From Podospora pseudocomata (Eukaryota; Ascomycota; Sordariomycetes; Sordariales; Podosporaceae), in contig NW_026946363.1 of the NCBI RefSeq assembly GCF_035222375.1, positions 2,666,001 through 2,730,000 on the forward strand: DNA of 64,000 nt. Reading direction: 5' to 3'. The translations under genes and the position numbers were made by a program. Shown in pieces: positions 48,137 to 59,215 of this stretch (positions are counted from its first letter, which is position 1; each line of letters opens with the position of its first letter). The notes below the pieces were generated by a model. The model searched no databases. It saw only the letters and a program-made list of their open reading frames with translations, and was not told the origin of the DNA.

Positions 48137-49188
48137 TCAAATCCCCTTGACGTTATTCCCCCCTGTTCCAAAACTCCCATAAAACCTCAACGCCCGCTCA
48201 TAAGTCCACATGGTCACCGCGCTCGCCGGCGCAGCCTTGACCAAGCTCACCGTCAACCCCCTATACAACCCCCTCAACCCCTCCCGCGCTACAATCTCCC
48301 TCATCGTACCAAATGTCCCGTGGGTATACTCTGGTATATTCTTATGCACATACCCCCCCCTCGTCGGGCCCTGCACCTGTATTCTCTTTCTCACCAAATC
48401 CAACGGAAACGTCCCTGTTTTGGCAGTAACAGAAGCTATCGTCCCTGCCAATGCCCCGCCTGAACTGAAGGGAAGCTCCAGCTTTGACAATTTGGGACGG
48501 AGGGTCTCGTACACGGCGAAGAACGTCCCCATAAAGGGGATGATCTGTCCCAGGGCGGGGGCTAACCCCCGGAAGAAACCTTTGTACCCCTCCTGGTGAT
48601 GGATCTGTCTGATGGCGGGGAGGAAGCCCTTGTAGATTTTGTCATTGCCCTGGGCGGCGAAGCGGGTTCGTAGGAGGTCGAGGGGGTAGGTGGCTGTTGT
48701 GCCTGTTGCTCCGGCTGCCGCGCCGGAGATGAAGGATTCTGCTGATGGGGGGAGGGTAGACTCGCCGAGGGTGGAGTGGAGGAGGAGAGTGGTTTGGCGG
48801 TAGGTGGTGAACTGGACGGCGAAGTAGCAGAGGTACAGGAGTTCGGCGGGGAGGTTTCCTTTCCAGAGGCCGGTGAGGCCTTCAGACCGAAAAATGGAGA
48901 GGAGGGTGGGGAGGGTGCCTTTGTAGATAGGGGAGCCGTGGAGGTTGCGGGTGGAGAGGGGGTCGGAGAGAGAGTGGGTTTGGAGTTGGAGACGGATTTT
49001 GACTACGTCTAGGGGGGCTATGACGAAGCTATTCAGAGACATGGGGTTAGGGTGGGTTGGGGGGGGTAGAAAAAGGGGTGGAGGAGGTGAGGAGCATACC
49101 GAGAGACTACACCGGCTGTGGCGCCGGCGGCGGTGACTTGGAGGCGGGTGCCTTCATCTTTGAGGCGGTCGCCTGGTTTGGCTGACAT
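48137..49188 (-). CDS. TPC1: mitochondrial thiamine pyrophosphate carrier
   Basis: Inner-membrane carrier of the SLC25 family that imports thiamine pyrophosphate into the matrix. Exons 49188-49100 and 49028-48137 give 326 residues. The three family repeats are marked by [20 protein letters not shown] and [10 protein letters not shown] (Px[DE]xx[RK]), each following the first helix of its pair. The start [18 protein letters not shown] and [20 protein letters not shown] are very like known fungal Tpc1 proteins. The intron lies inside the first helix (VVS-R-FVIAP) in phase 2. Carrier membership is certain; the substrate assignment is by resemblance. Confidence 0.9.
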
Positions 49189-50638
49189 TCATTCAGTGGG
49201 GGGTGACGAAGGTGTCGTCGTTGAAGATATGACGAGCCAAAGAGAGATGACGACGCAGGGATGGTTGATATGCAGGCGCACGCACTGGGACAACAAGCTT
49301 TTTGCGCCTCTTTATTTTGGTCCGTCCAGTGTCTGTGGGTGATCTTCAAGGAAGGTAATGGGAAGCTCAATCAAGCTGCAGCTGTAGCTTTGGGCAAAAA
49401 AGCAATATGCGTTGCTAGAGCCTTCCAGAGCGATTGCGTGTTCAAAAATGGAAAAAGTGCACTGAAGACAGCTCGGTAAGTTGCGTGTATGCTTGGAAAT
49501 GCAGCTACATGAATCTCATGTCCTCATACGCCAGGGGCGCGGCTTATCGCGATTGATGGTGGTGTTGTGTATTTTTGGACCTCAAATCTGAAGATATCAA
49601 AAGCAGTGACGACATTGCTGTCAGTTGACAGGGGGCTATAACTTTTTTTCTTCTCCTGGTTGAGGGAGCGCACGGAACAAGCCGTCGCCTAGATCTCTTG
49701 ACCACCTAAACCACGAGTATTGTGTATCACCCCGATCTGCAGTGTGAGCACACGCGGATGGACAACGACCGACTGACGAGCGCAGCGATTGATGAGATAT
49801 TCAGAAGAAGAGCAAAGATCCATGGGGATCCGAGAACAGATGCATTGCATAAAGCAGAAAGAGGCGTCTTATCTGCATCCGACATCCCGAATCCACCTCG
49901 CTCAAGCATCGGCAGCCTTTTCACCGCGAGCCGGGGCAGTGTCGAGAGCTCTCTCTCACAGGCAGGCACCTTCCCCGCGACCACTGGGCTCCGCCGTCAT
50001 TGCAGCACGGGGTGCAATAAGTCGAGCTCTGATTGGTTCCATCCGCCCGAATCGCAGCTTAGCGGCGGGACCCACCTCAACTTGGCTGAAATGCCCTGAA
50101 CTCTCAGCGGGTCAGCGGCCACACGGAAGGGCTCTGTTACATCAGAGTCGAGATGCACGCCTTAACACGCCGTTCCTCCGTTCCCGTGTGAGGTTCGAGT
50201 GGGGTTCTGGACCCTCATGTTGAGGTTCCTCCTCGTCGTGAAACCTACAGGCCACGGCAACTTCGGCCGATTTCACCCAGATATCAAGACGTCGTCCCCC
50301 TCCTGCGCTATCGCTAGCCACAGGAGAATCTGTCCTCTCTGCATCTCTCTGCGTCTCTCTGCATCTCTCGTCTCGCCGTGTTGCTCATCCACCACCCAAA
50401 CATTCATCTGCATGACGAGTTAGCGGCATGTGATCTTGTTTTACACCTGCCCTGCGTATGAGACATTCTGGCACGGCCCCTGGAGCCTTCATATAGACGA
50501 CCTGCTTCTTCCATCTTCTTGCTTTTTTATACAATATCAGCTCAGTCCTACTCAGATCCGCTACTATCCACCTACCTACCCCCCCTTAACACTTCTCTCA
50601 CTTCCTCCAACAAACAACCACATCAATTACGCATCAGG
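49189..50638. promoter_or_regulatory. divergent region TPC1 / gene at 50639
   Basis: About 1.45 kb with no recognisable gene. Overlapping open frames at 49722-50223 lack family similarity and are judged spurious. The last 200 bases are pyrimidine-rich and end in ACAACCACATCAATTACGC before the ATG, a probable leader. Confidence 0.45.
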
Positions 50639-51841
50639 ATGACTTCACAACAAATCTCGCCGCCAGACTTTGGCAGACTTGTAACACCCCTCCTCTCGGC
50701 TCTCCCGGGCGCCTCCGTCTCAACTCAGCCACCCAGCACCGTCCTCCCACTCCTCTCCCCCATCCTCAGACAGCGGGTGAAGCTCATGTCAGAAGCCAGC
50801 CAAGAACCATGGATCAGACTGTTGACATATGATACCGCCAAGGTGTCCAAGTTGACCAGCATTGCGCAGAGCGGCAGTTTGGAACCGCACCCAGTATCCG
50901 GCGAGATCGAGCTGGACTGGGACTACAATGTGGAGATCAGATATAAGAGGATAGACGAGGAGACTCTGCAGGCACTTGTCGTTCTCAAAGACTTTGATCT
51001 GTTTGTTCGGCTGGTGTACTGCATAAACGATGCCGATGGTGAGGGGGGACCCAACGGATGGCGAACTGGCGAAGTTGGCACAGCCAGCAGCCCCTCACCA
51101 CTGACCGAGTTTGGCGGCTTCCAGAGCGTCTCGGAAGCTGAGGCGGCATTCCAGGCGACCAAGGCGGGAGGAAACAGGCAGCCCAGCACCAACGGTATCC
51201 GGGGAGTGGCGGTAGCTATGAACACCACCGTTCAAGAAGAAGAGGACGATGACGATGACTACTGGGCTCGCTATGACGCAACACCCGCCAGAACCCCAGC
51301 CATGAAGCAATCCCCCGCTCCGCAATCCATGCGTCCGGAGCAACCGGAAATCCAGCGTACGCAATCGGCCGAAGACGCATATTACGCCCAGTACGATGAT
51401 GTCCAGCCCGCCATGGACCCTCATGATCCCGACGAGGAGGTTGAGCAAGTTGAGGCGCCCCCACCACTGGGCATAAGCAGACCGGCTGGCTCCCGTGACT
51501 GCGGTGGACTCAACGAGATGACCGGATCGTGGACATTGGAGCCACCAAAATCACCTTCCGTCCGCTCAACCCGGTCGCAGGAGGATGAAGAGAGGACGGC
51601 AAACCTCCTTCATCCTCGTCCTGCCTCCAGCGCCAGCTCCAACGGGTCATTGACAGTTGCCAAACTGGAAGAGAGCGCAGAGCGTCGCGAGCAGAGTGAG
51701 TTTGGTGTTAAGCAGCACATCTCCAGGAGTATCAGGAGTTTGTTTCTACTCTCACGGTCGGCGGGGATTGACAGCGAGGAATTCGAACGGATGGTCAAGA
51801 CTGAGATGGATGTGTTGAGCATGGTGGAGGATGATATCTGA
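50639..51841 (+). CDS. unknown protein with paired acidic-aromatic motifs
   Basis: A single exon of 400 residues, start MTSQQISPPDFGRLVTPLLS. Residues about 1-150 look folded (IELDWDYNVEIRYKRIDEET, LQALVVLKDFDLFVRLVYCI). The middle is disordered with two related motifs: EEEDDDDDYWARYDATPART near residue 205 and DAYYAQYDDVQPAMDPHDPD near 250. The last about 50 residues (KQHISRSIRSLFLLSRSAGI, then EFERMVKTEMDVL) are predicted helical and may bind a partner. No signal peptide or membrane segment. The family was not recognised; the mix of a folded N-terminus, acidic-aromatic linear motifs and a helical tail suggests a regulatory or scaffold protein, which is inference. Confidence 0.75.
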   Translation: MTSQQISPPDFGRLVTPLLSALPGASVSTQPPSTVLPLLSPILRQRVKLMSEASQEPWIRLLTYDTAKVSKLTSIAQSGSLEPHPVSGEIELDWDYNVEIRYKRIDEETLQALVVLKDFDLFVRLVYCINDADGEGGPNGWRTGEVGTASSPSPLTEFGGFQSVSEAEAAFQATKAGGNRQPSTNGIRGVAVAMNTTVQEEEDDDDDYWARYDATPARTPAMKQSPAPQSMRPEQPEIQRTQSAEDAYYAQYDDVQPAMDPHDPDEEVEQVEAPPPLGISRPAGSRDCGGLNEMTGSWTLEPPKSPSVRSTRSQEDEERTANLLHPRPASSASSNGSLTVAKLEESAERREQSEFGVKQHISRSIRSLFLLSRSAGIDSEEFERMVKTEMDVLSMVEDDI

Positions 51842-52631
51842 AGTTGCTCACCAGGGACTTGTACATATATGACTGATGGAGTTTTTTGGCATATTTGTTT
51901 CTGCGTGGGATTTTTTCATGTCTGGCATCGGTGTTTAGAGAATGGGTTTTGGTGTTGGGGGAGTTCCGTTTTCATGAATCGTTCATCCCCTTGGATGAGG
52001 GGGGGTTGGTTTGGTTGAGTTGCATCAAGGCATTTTCCTTGTTGACTAATTTGGTCTTTGAGGGTTTGTGTGCTTCGATGGGTAAATGTGTTGTCAGAGT
52101 TATGGGCATTATGGTTCATTTACGAAGATATCAGAAATAGTTTTGCGAATGAAACACTTTCAAAGACGAGCTAAAGAGAGAGTTGGTGTGAGTGTGTTGT
52201 TGGTTCTTCAAACGCTTGGCTCGACCAGGGCTGTTAGGGTGCTCTGACTGCCTTGACTTACAACCTCCAAGGGGAGAGAAGGTATGCATGCTCGAGTTGA
52301 ACTTCCCAAAGACATTCATCACACATGAGAAAACGAAATCCTCTCTTCATTGAAGAAGAGATCTGCCTCATCAAAGTCCCCGACAACACAACTGAGAAAC
52401 CCACCCCATGCAACCAAGGGTTAGGGTTGGCTACTCATAAAGCTTAAACCCTGCAAAGCTGCCTAGCCAATCAGGCAAAAGCCGCTCCGTGCCGGGCGGG
52501 CAATTCAGAAAAAAGTTCCCAAGTTGAGTGTGAGGCTCGATTGACAAGCGTTGGCCCATTGGCGATAGCGACAAGGGACGAACGACAGTCCGACAACCTG
52601 CCTCCACACACCACACACACACACATTCACC
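51842..52631. promoter_or_regulatory. upstream region of the mS42 gene
   Basis: About 790 bp without a gene. GGGTTAGGGTT at 52418-52428 lies 204 bp before the next ATG, and a CA-rich run (CACACACACAC) immediately precedes it. Confidence 0.5.
52418..52428 (+). promoter_or_regulatory. telobox (TTAGGG) site
   Basis: GGGTTAGGGTT upstream of a mitoribosomal protein gene; teloboxes are known in ribosomal protein promoters of several fungi. Confidence 0.45.
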
Positions 52632-53692
52632 ATGCTGCGTCCAAGGTTAAGGATACCGCGGGCCTCCTCGCCCTTTGCCCTCCCCGCCTCCCGTTCGTCA
52701 ACCGCTGGCCAGCTCCTGCCCCTCGCCTACAGGTCATCATACCACACCGTTCCCGTGCTGGAGAATATCCCAGAGAAGGAATCCGAAGATGGGCAGAAAT
52801 ACAGGTCAATCGACGGGTTCCTGTCCCCTATGGCTTTCACGACCGCCTGGGATTACTACCAGACCCATGTGTTGTCCAACTTGAACCGTCTCTGTGCTGG
52901 TACGTTTTCTTTTAACTGCCCCAGGTGGGGGAAGGATTATAGCTGATTTTGGTGGTGGGAATAGAAACCAACAACGACAGCCTCCTCCTCAAAGACGTCG
53001 TCCTCGCCACGGCCCGCGACCCGGCCCAAGCAGCTACTTTTAACTATGCCTCGGCGGCGCACAACAACCACTTCTTCTTCAAGTGCCTGTCCCCTACCGA
53101 GACAAAAGCCGAGGACATGCCAGCCCAGCTGAAGGACGCTCTCGTCAAGTCATTTGGCTCGCTCGACGCGCTCAAGGAGCTGATGATCAACACGGCCACT
53201 TCCATGTTTGGTCCCGGGTTTGTCTGGCTCGTGCGGAGCGACAGGCCCAAAGACCCGCACCAGTTCCGGGTTTTGACGACTTACTTGTCTGGCTCGCCTT
53301 ACCCGGCCGCGCACTGGCGGAAGCAGAGCTTGAACACTGCTACGGATGTTGGGGAGTCGAGCGAGAGGGGGATTCAGGCGGGGAAGCAGTATTTGGAGAA
53401 TAGCGCTCGGGGTGCGGGGTGGAACGCGAGCGCGTATAAGAAGGATGATTTTGCGCCCGGGGGGGTGCTTCTGGAGCCGGTGCTGTGCTTGAACACGTGG
53501 GAGCATGCGTGGTTGTTTGAGTATGGGTTTGGGGGGTCGCCGAAGAGTGTGTTGGATAAGGTCAAGGGGGGGCAGGCGGGGGTGGCAGAGAATCAGAAGA
53601 GTGGGAAGGAGGTTTATGCGGAGAGGTGGTGGGATTTTGTGAATTGGAATGTGGTGGATAGGTTGGCTTTTCCGGGGGGAACGAAGATATAG
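52632..53692 (+). CDS. RSM26: mitochondrial ribosomal small-subunit protein mS42
   Basis: Two exons (52632-52899, 52965-53692) give 331 residues. The N-terminus MLRPRLRIPRASSPFALPAS is a mitochondrial presequence. The fold is that of Fe/Mn superoxide dismutases: FTTAWDYYQTHVLSNLNRLC, AATFNYASAAHNNHFFFKCL, SMFGPGFVWLV and LCLNTWEHAWLFEYGF. Yeast mS42/mS43 (Rsm26, Mrp1) are known members of this family that became ribosomal proteins. Here an SOD-like HNNHFF and WEHAW remain, so some metal-ligand-like residues are present, but the long insertions (for example RKQSLNTATDVGESSERGIQ) and C-terminus fit the ribosomal branch. Enzyme activity is unlikely but not excluded by sequence alone. mS43 is the alternative name. 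Confidence 0.85.
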
Positions 53693-54631
53693 ATGGATGG
53701 GATGGGGGGAAACCTGCCCCTAGGGATGGGAGAAAAGGGGAGTTGGGGGGGGGAGGGAATTTGTTGTGTATAATATGATGGATGGGGCTGATGATATCAT
53801 GTCAAGCCCTGGTAGAGAAAAATAGGGGAGAAAGGGGGGTGGTGGATTTGTACAAATATTTAAAAACAATAGAATCTGTGTACAGTGGTTAGTGTGTCTT
53901 GAGAACATGTGGTTGGTGTGCCTTTGAAAGCATACAGCTGGGTCTTTTAAGGATGATGAACATTCCTCGGCGGTATCTCGAGTGCTGGCCCTTTGATGCT
54001 TAGAATGCTGACAACTCATCTACTCGACAAGACTTTCCTTTTTAACCAAACAAAGGTTGGCACCTTCCTTCTTTCTGGCAGTCACTGCCTACCAGAATCA
54101 CACGTGAAACTAGAATTGTGCGGCTGCCTGTCCTCGTTCTTGCAGTTCAAAGGCACGAGGAAGGTGCACCTGGCCAGAGAGGAACGTCATGTAGGTACCA
54201 GACCACAAGCTCCAATCTTCCTCCTGCAACCCATTGCCAGACCGTTCAACCACAGCTTTTAACTACGGTACCGTCCACATCCATTTCATCCACATTCGTT
54301 ACAGCAGCATTTCACACACACCACACACACAACTGTTAGCCTGAACAAGCCATACGCTTCACCAGCACCACTTAGCCTGATCCGCCATCAGCCAATCCCC
54401 GGAAACTCAAGCCACCGTTGGGTTGCTGTGCTTGTGACCCTAGGTGAGCAAAAGAAGGCTGATGGATAGTTCACGCCTAACGGAAAGCTAAACCTTGTGC
54501 TGTCAAACCAGAGATTTATCAGTACCAAAGACACACAAAAACACAAAAAGACAACGAGGCTGACACCGGGCCAAATCCAACATCGCCACGGCTTTACGCG
54601 TACTTTCATTATCCCCTAACGCGTAGGAACC
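53693..54631. other. intergenic region, nothing recognised
   Basis: About 940 bases with a G-rich start (3' flank of mS42) and mixed DNA after. No gene, repeat or RNA recognised. Confidence 0.45.
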
Positions 54632-55324
54632 ATGTCTTCCACCACCTCAAGCTTGTCCGATTCAGCCGGGCCCAAGCCAAGGCCACCATCCCCAGATCCC
54701 AGAGGTTCGTCTAGTCCTCCTCCGGTGAATCACGTCAACGATTAGAGGACGGAGAAGATGTTTCGCCAGGACATGTGCCGGGCGGTGGGGCTGTTGTCGG
54801 AATACAAGGCCCTTTGCAGGCAGGTGAAGGAGATGAGTTCGGAAAGACTGAAGGAGGGTTGGGCTTTGTCGGCGGAGACGAGATTGGGGTTGAATTGTTG
54901 TTTGCCTTATTTGACTGGGACGGGGCAGCATGAGGATTATGTCAAGTGGGGGAGGGAGTTGAGGCATGCGATGGCTGCGTTGGAGAATTGGATTTCGTTG
55001 GTGGAGTGGGAGGTTGATCGGGAGAAGTACAGGGTTGAGGAGGGGGGGTTGGTGAGGAATTTGGATAGTTGGGAAGTGAGAGATGGGAAGGGGAAGGGGG
55101 AGGTTAATGGAGGGGGTGTTGGGGGGGTGAGTGAGGGAGATGTGAGTGAAGGAGAGGCGAGCGTGGGAGGGCCAGAACGGCTTGTTTCCCTTCGTTCCAT
55201 TCACTTGCCCAACCTGGTGTGGCAGGGCGAGGTTCTTACTCGTTGTCTCCAAAGGTCGGGGATGTGCAGCGTTATGCGAGTGGATACTGAATACTCTGGC
55301 AACAGAGAGCAGTCAGCAGAGTAA
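54632..55324 (+). CDS. hypothetical protein, uncertain model
   Basis: An ATG at 54632 opens MSSTTSSLSDSAGPKPRPPS, which runs into a stop after about 38 codons. A second coherent frame, which includes the ATG at 54758 (MFRQDMCRAVGLLSEYKALC), continues to 55324 with helical, charged sequence (HEDYVKWGRELRHAMAALEN, then WISLVEWEVDREKYRVEE) and a Gly/Val/Ser-rich tail. One splice, donor GTGAAT near 54725 to acceptor CAG before VKEMSSERLKE, would join them in phase but discards part of the good frame. Alternatively translation starts at 54758. No family was recognised. Probably a real gene of about 160-190 residues; the 5' structure is unresolved. Confidence 0.45.
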
Positions 55325-56110
55325 TTCGACTCTAAATTTTAAGTGTGGGGGTTTTACTAAAGAGGGGGAGTGAGGGTCTTGTGGAGGTGATTGACATCGG
55401 GAGGTGGTGTTTAAGCGGAAATACATACCTTGTGTATGGTCTAAAGGGGGATGCTGGCTAAAGTCATGAACAAAATCCAACAAGCGTATCTTTGTTATTC
55501 CAGAAGCTAGAAATTGTATACAGTGCGGAGAAAAACAAGCTGATAGAGCAAAATCCAGAAGTCCCTCTAAGAGAGGCCGTCACTGATAGTTGATAGATCT
55601 GTGAGACTCCAAGCCATCCTCTGGGGCTTCCCAGAGAACCACCTGCCGGGACGGTTTTTTAATATATACCTAAGACCCTCTAAAAGGTGGAACTTGATGG
55701 CTATCACACCTTGCGTATCTGTTTTGCGTGATCCAAGACAGTTGGGGGGACCTTGGCCCGCGAGTAGGAGAGAGTTTTGGGTGCCTGACCAGGTGCCTGC
55801 GCGTTTGCCAATCGAGCACAACGTGTGTATCAAGGGGATTGAACGCGTGACGACGGAGTCGAACGCACCTTCCAACAGAGTCGAATGTACCTCTAAGTGC
55901 TCACGGAATCGAATGCTAAAAATAGAAAACAAACAAGCAAACCTACTCCTCTTCTGTTTTTGTCTCCATCCACTTTATATCGCGAGCATACCATCCACAA
56001 TGATGATGAAGAACAATTGAGGAATTTTCGAGAGAACCCCATCGGAAACAGCCTTGATGGCTTCCGTGGGATGTACACTCTCTCACCAAACTCAACAAAC
56101 TCGACAAACA
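55325..56110. other. gap before the FunK1 fragment
   Basis: About 790 bases of mixed DNA without a recognisable gene. Short frames here carry no domain. Confidence 0.4.
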
Positions 56111-56940
56111 AACTTCAAGTATGATCATCGCAACTTCGACGCCCTGTGTTTTGCTAACCGTCATACAGATGATGATGTCAAAAACAATGTCCGGAAGGGG
56201 TTGACCTTCGGGCGGAATGCATGGTTACCACCAAATCGGGTACACCGGCGCCTCATCCTTTCCAAGTATGGGATTTCTATCGAATACGGAGCATCTTCAA
56301 AGCTGGCATGTACCGCCTGGCCGACTGTATTTAAGGGCACGAACAGTTGCGGAAGAAAGCCGGCATCCTTCACCGAGATATATCTCTGGGTAATCTCAAG
56401 GTGAGCAAGGAAGATGATCGCGGGTTTTTGATCGACTTGGATCACGCCGTCAAGGAGGTACATCTTCAAGGCTCCGAGCGAATGGTTGGCATACTGACTT
56501 TTATGGCCAACGGGGCACTCGAGGGTAAGCGGCACTGGTTCATGCACGACCTTGAGTCATTCTTTTGGGTGTTGTTCTGGATTCGCATCCACCACGGAGG
56601 AATGGGCGAAGATTTAAGCCACGATCTCCGGGATCTCTACAAGTGGTGGCACTACGAGAGCGCGAGCTGGGTGGCAAACGTCAAGCTTGGACTTGTGGCC
56701 TTGGAGGAGAGGTTTACGAGAAAAGTCAACGAGCAAATCGGGCCACGCCATGCTTCGCTTGCCCCGGCGCTAAATGAGCTGCAACAAGTGGTATTTTTTG
56801 AAGACGAAGAACAGAGATTGTTGCGGGGCCGGGAAGACGAGAACCTCTATGCGTTGATGAAGGAGATTCTGAGGCGGGATAGGGGGGATGTTATTATCGA
56901 GGACGCTGCAAAGGATGGTGAAAAGGTTTTGGTTAGATGA
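56111..56940 (+). pseudogene. FunK1-type protein kinase, 5'-truncated fragment
   Basis: The clear part, 56347-56940, encodes GILHRDISLGNLKVSKEDDR, FLIDLDHAVKE and WFMHDLESFFWVLFWIRIHH, which are the catalytic loop, the DFG-equivalent (DLD) and the C-lobe signature of the FunK1 family of fungal kinases. The preceding in-frame codons (DFYRIRSIFKAGMYRLADCI) still resemble the family but are cut off by a stop just before GHEQLRKK. The N-lobe, including the ATP-binding loop and lysine, is missing; upstream there is only unrelated-looking sequence with a weak LRFANRHTDDD-like piece. It is thus a remnant, not a working kinase, unless an unseen 5' exon exists. FunK1 genes are known as lineage-expanded and often decayed. 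Confidence 0.75.
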
Positions 56941-59215
56941 TGGTTAGGAGGTTTTTGAGATGGTTAGGATATCTGTGAGGATAGCCAATTGGCCTGTCAA
57001 GATAGTCGAAGGGGTTTTCAGATGTGAGGATATGTTGATGTAAACTTTTGAGGCCTTGTTCTTTGGAATAAGGGCGAAAGATAGTGATTAGACCTTACGT
57101 CCACTTGATAACCTTTTAAAGATAGTTGGCGGGTCTTTAATGTGAATTATCGGCCTTCAAGAGACACTCGGTAGAGGTGTCTTCCACCCTCTAAAGCCTT
57201 GAGTTCACATAGAGTGCCTATTATCTGGTGGACGAAGAGAGATGACTCTACATACTAGCACATAAACCATGCCGGATAGAAAGTTGAGAGGCCTTCTGAT
57301 ATCTGTCATGGGCCTTGTATTGGTCACTGCTTGGCGATGGCTAGCAGTATTACACAAGGGCCGGAGATGTGCGTCCGCCAAATATGTCGTCACCTCTTAG
57401 CCAAGAGGGGTCTATTGTGTTGGATAGATTGGGTATAGATGGACCAGCCAAACTCGTGTGATTTGTTGGCTAACCATCCCCCGGACCCCGGAGAGCGGCG
57501 AAAATATAACCAGATGTGGAATTAGCCGTTCGTTGAACTCTTCCGTAATGACAACGACTACCCTATTTTTGATGCTGTTCCGTGACTGCATGATTGTTTA
57601 GACGAGGGTCGGTACCAAGAGTTAGACCAAGAGTGGTGGTCATGGTATTATTTGGCCTTTGGAATCAAGTTCCGCAATGAGGAATCAATTGTGCTGTCAA
57701 GATACCAAGATGTTTTCTTTGGAAGGTGACCAGTAGCTTGAAACACGTTGGCGATGGCTGCCAAGAAACGGGTAGCCGCCTGCCAGACCGTTTGCTGCAC
57801 GGTTGAAGGGTTGCTATTGGTGCAGCGCCGTGCAGTTGCCCCACCCACTCCCTTTTTGGAACTGGGATACGATCTGCGATCTCTCCCTTGGGCATCCAGT
57901 GATTGCCGCTGCACGTTTTCCTTGGCTTGACTTGGACTTTTCTTGACTAGGCTTTTGGGGATGGGACAGTTGGGGGGGGGGAGAGTGTTGGCCAGTCGAG
58001 GAGAGACGGTGACAAACTCGGTGATATTGGGTGCCCAATCAAGAAGAAAGCCCGCGCTATAGTCAAGTAATGACACAAGTCCGACTGTTCATCCCTCAGT
58101 CTTGGAGGCTGAGATCACCAGTCGATCAGATCCCTAATTCCGAAGGGTAAGGAAAACGAAAAAAAAAAAAAAAAAGAAGGCAGATTTCCAGGGGTTAGAC
58201 GCACCCGCGTGGCTGGAAAGTAGAAACAAATAGAGAGGGAAACACAATGGGAGGGAGGGCCTATCACGGAGGTTCGCATGCAGGCCGCAGACGACCTGAG
58301 CCATGCGGGAGGATGGGCCGCAGCACCCAACACCTCACCACCACCACCAGGCAATGAACATTCTTCACATTCGGACTTGATATGAAATGCAAAGAGTTTA
58401 TTTACAGTTACAAGACAGGGAAGGCAAGCCCATGACTGCGGCCGCTTTTTTTCTTGGGTGCTGAGGTGGCTATCAAACATATTTTGAGAGGAACGACAAC
58501 CACTTACATGATGGGAAGGTGTGGGACTAGGGTCGTTACCATCGCGCTTGCCTGCATTTCTTGTGCTTTTGTCTTCACCAGTCGGACCCTTCAGCCTGGG
58601 CCACCTGTCTCCGCCTCCTCCGCCGCCGGTTGTGTTTTTCTGTAGGTCGGTATCCATGTATCTCTTTTTTTTCTCGAGGTTGTACCAATGGGGGCCGGGT
58701 GGTTGTCAACCACGCCTCTCCGAGCCTCCTCCCCTGTTCATTTCCCCAAGATGCAGGTAGGTGTGACTTTGCCTTTGTAGCTGCTGACTGCTGCTGCTGC
58801 TCTTGTCGCCATTGATAAATATAAATCACATTGTCCGCTTGCCCTTGCTCTTCCTCTTCTTTTGCTCTTTCCCGTTTACCGACTTGCTCTTGTGTTTCCG
58901 TTTTTCTTTTCGTTCCGTCTCATCAAGAGCTTGGGTGTTCCCAATATACACAAAGAACTTGCGTCATATTCTTTGGTTTTTCCCAATTTCCCGCCTTATT
59001 AATAAAACAAGCACGCACACTCGACCTTGTGTGTGTGTGACGAGAGTCTTGCTTGTTCGTCCGACATTACCCTTGCTTGGCTAGCTACCAGACCTTTTAT
59101 CATTCCTCGTGCTCCCCTTGGAGAAAGGGTATAAAGTAGCCTTTTGTTCCGCGCCCCCTGCGTAACACACCACCCTCGGTTACCTTTCCTACAACACCTA
59201 CAACACACCACAACA
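56941..59215. other. 2.3-kb gene-poor region
   Basis: From 56950 to 57180 are AT-rich phrases such as AAGATAGTCGAAGG and TTTTAAAGATAGTTGG that resemble the interior of the hAT-like MITE. From 58800 on, T/C-rich DNA is probably the long 5' leader of the SOD gene. An A run lies at 58158-58175. No gene was recognised. Confidence 0.45.

Noticed and set aside
49722-50223. Two overlapping frames of 125 and 144 codons upstream of the 50639 gene
   Set aside because: Different frames over the same DNA, no domain, poor codon pattern; likely part of a promoter or leader.
52632-53692. Gene as a working Mn superoxide dismutase
   Set aside because: The SOD fold is present, but the insertions and C-terminus match the mitoribosomal mS42/mS43 branch better.
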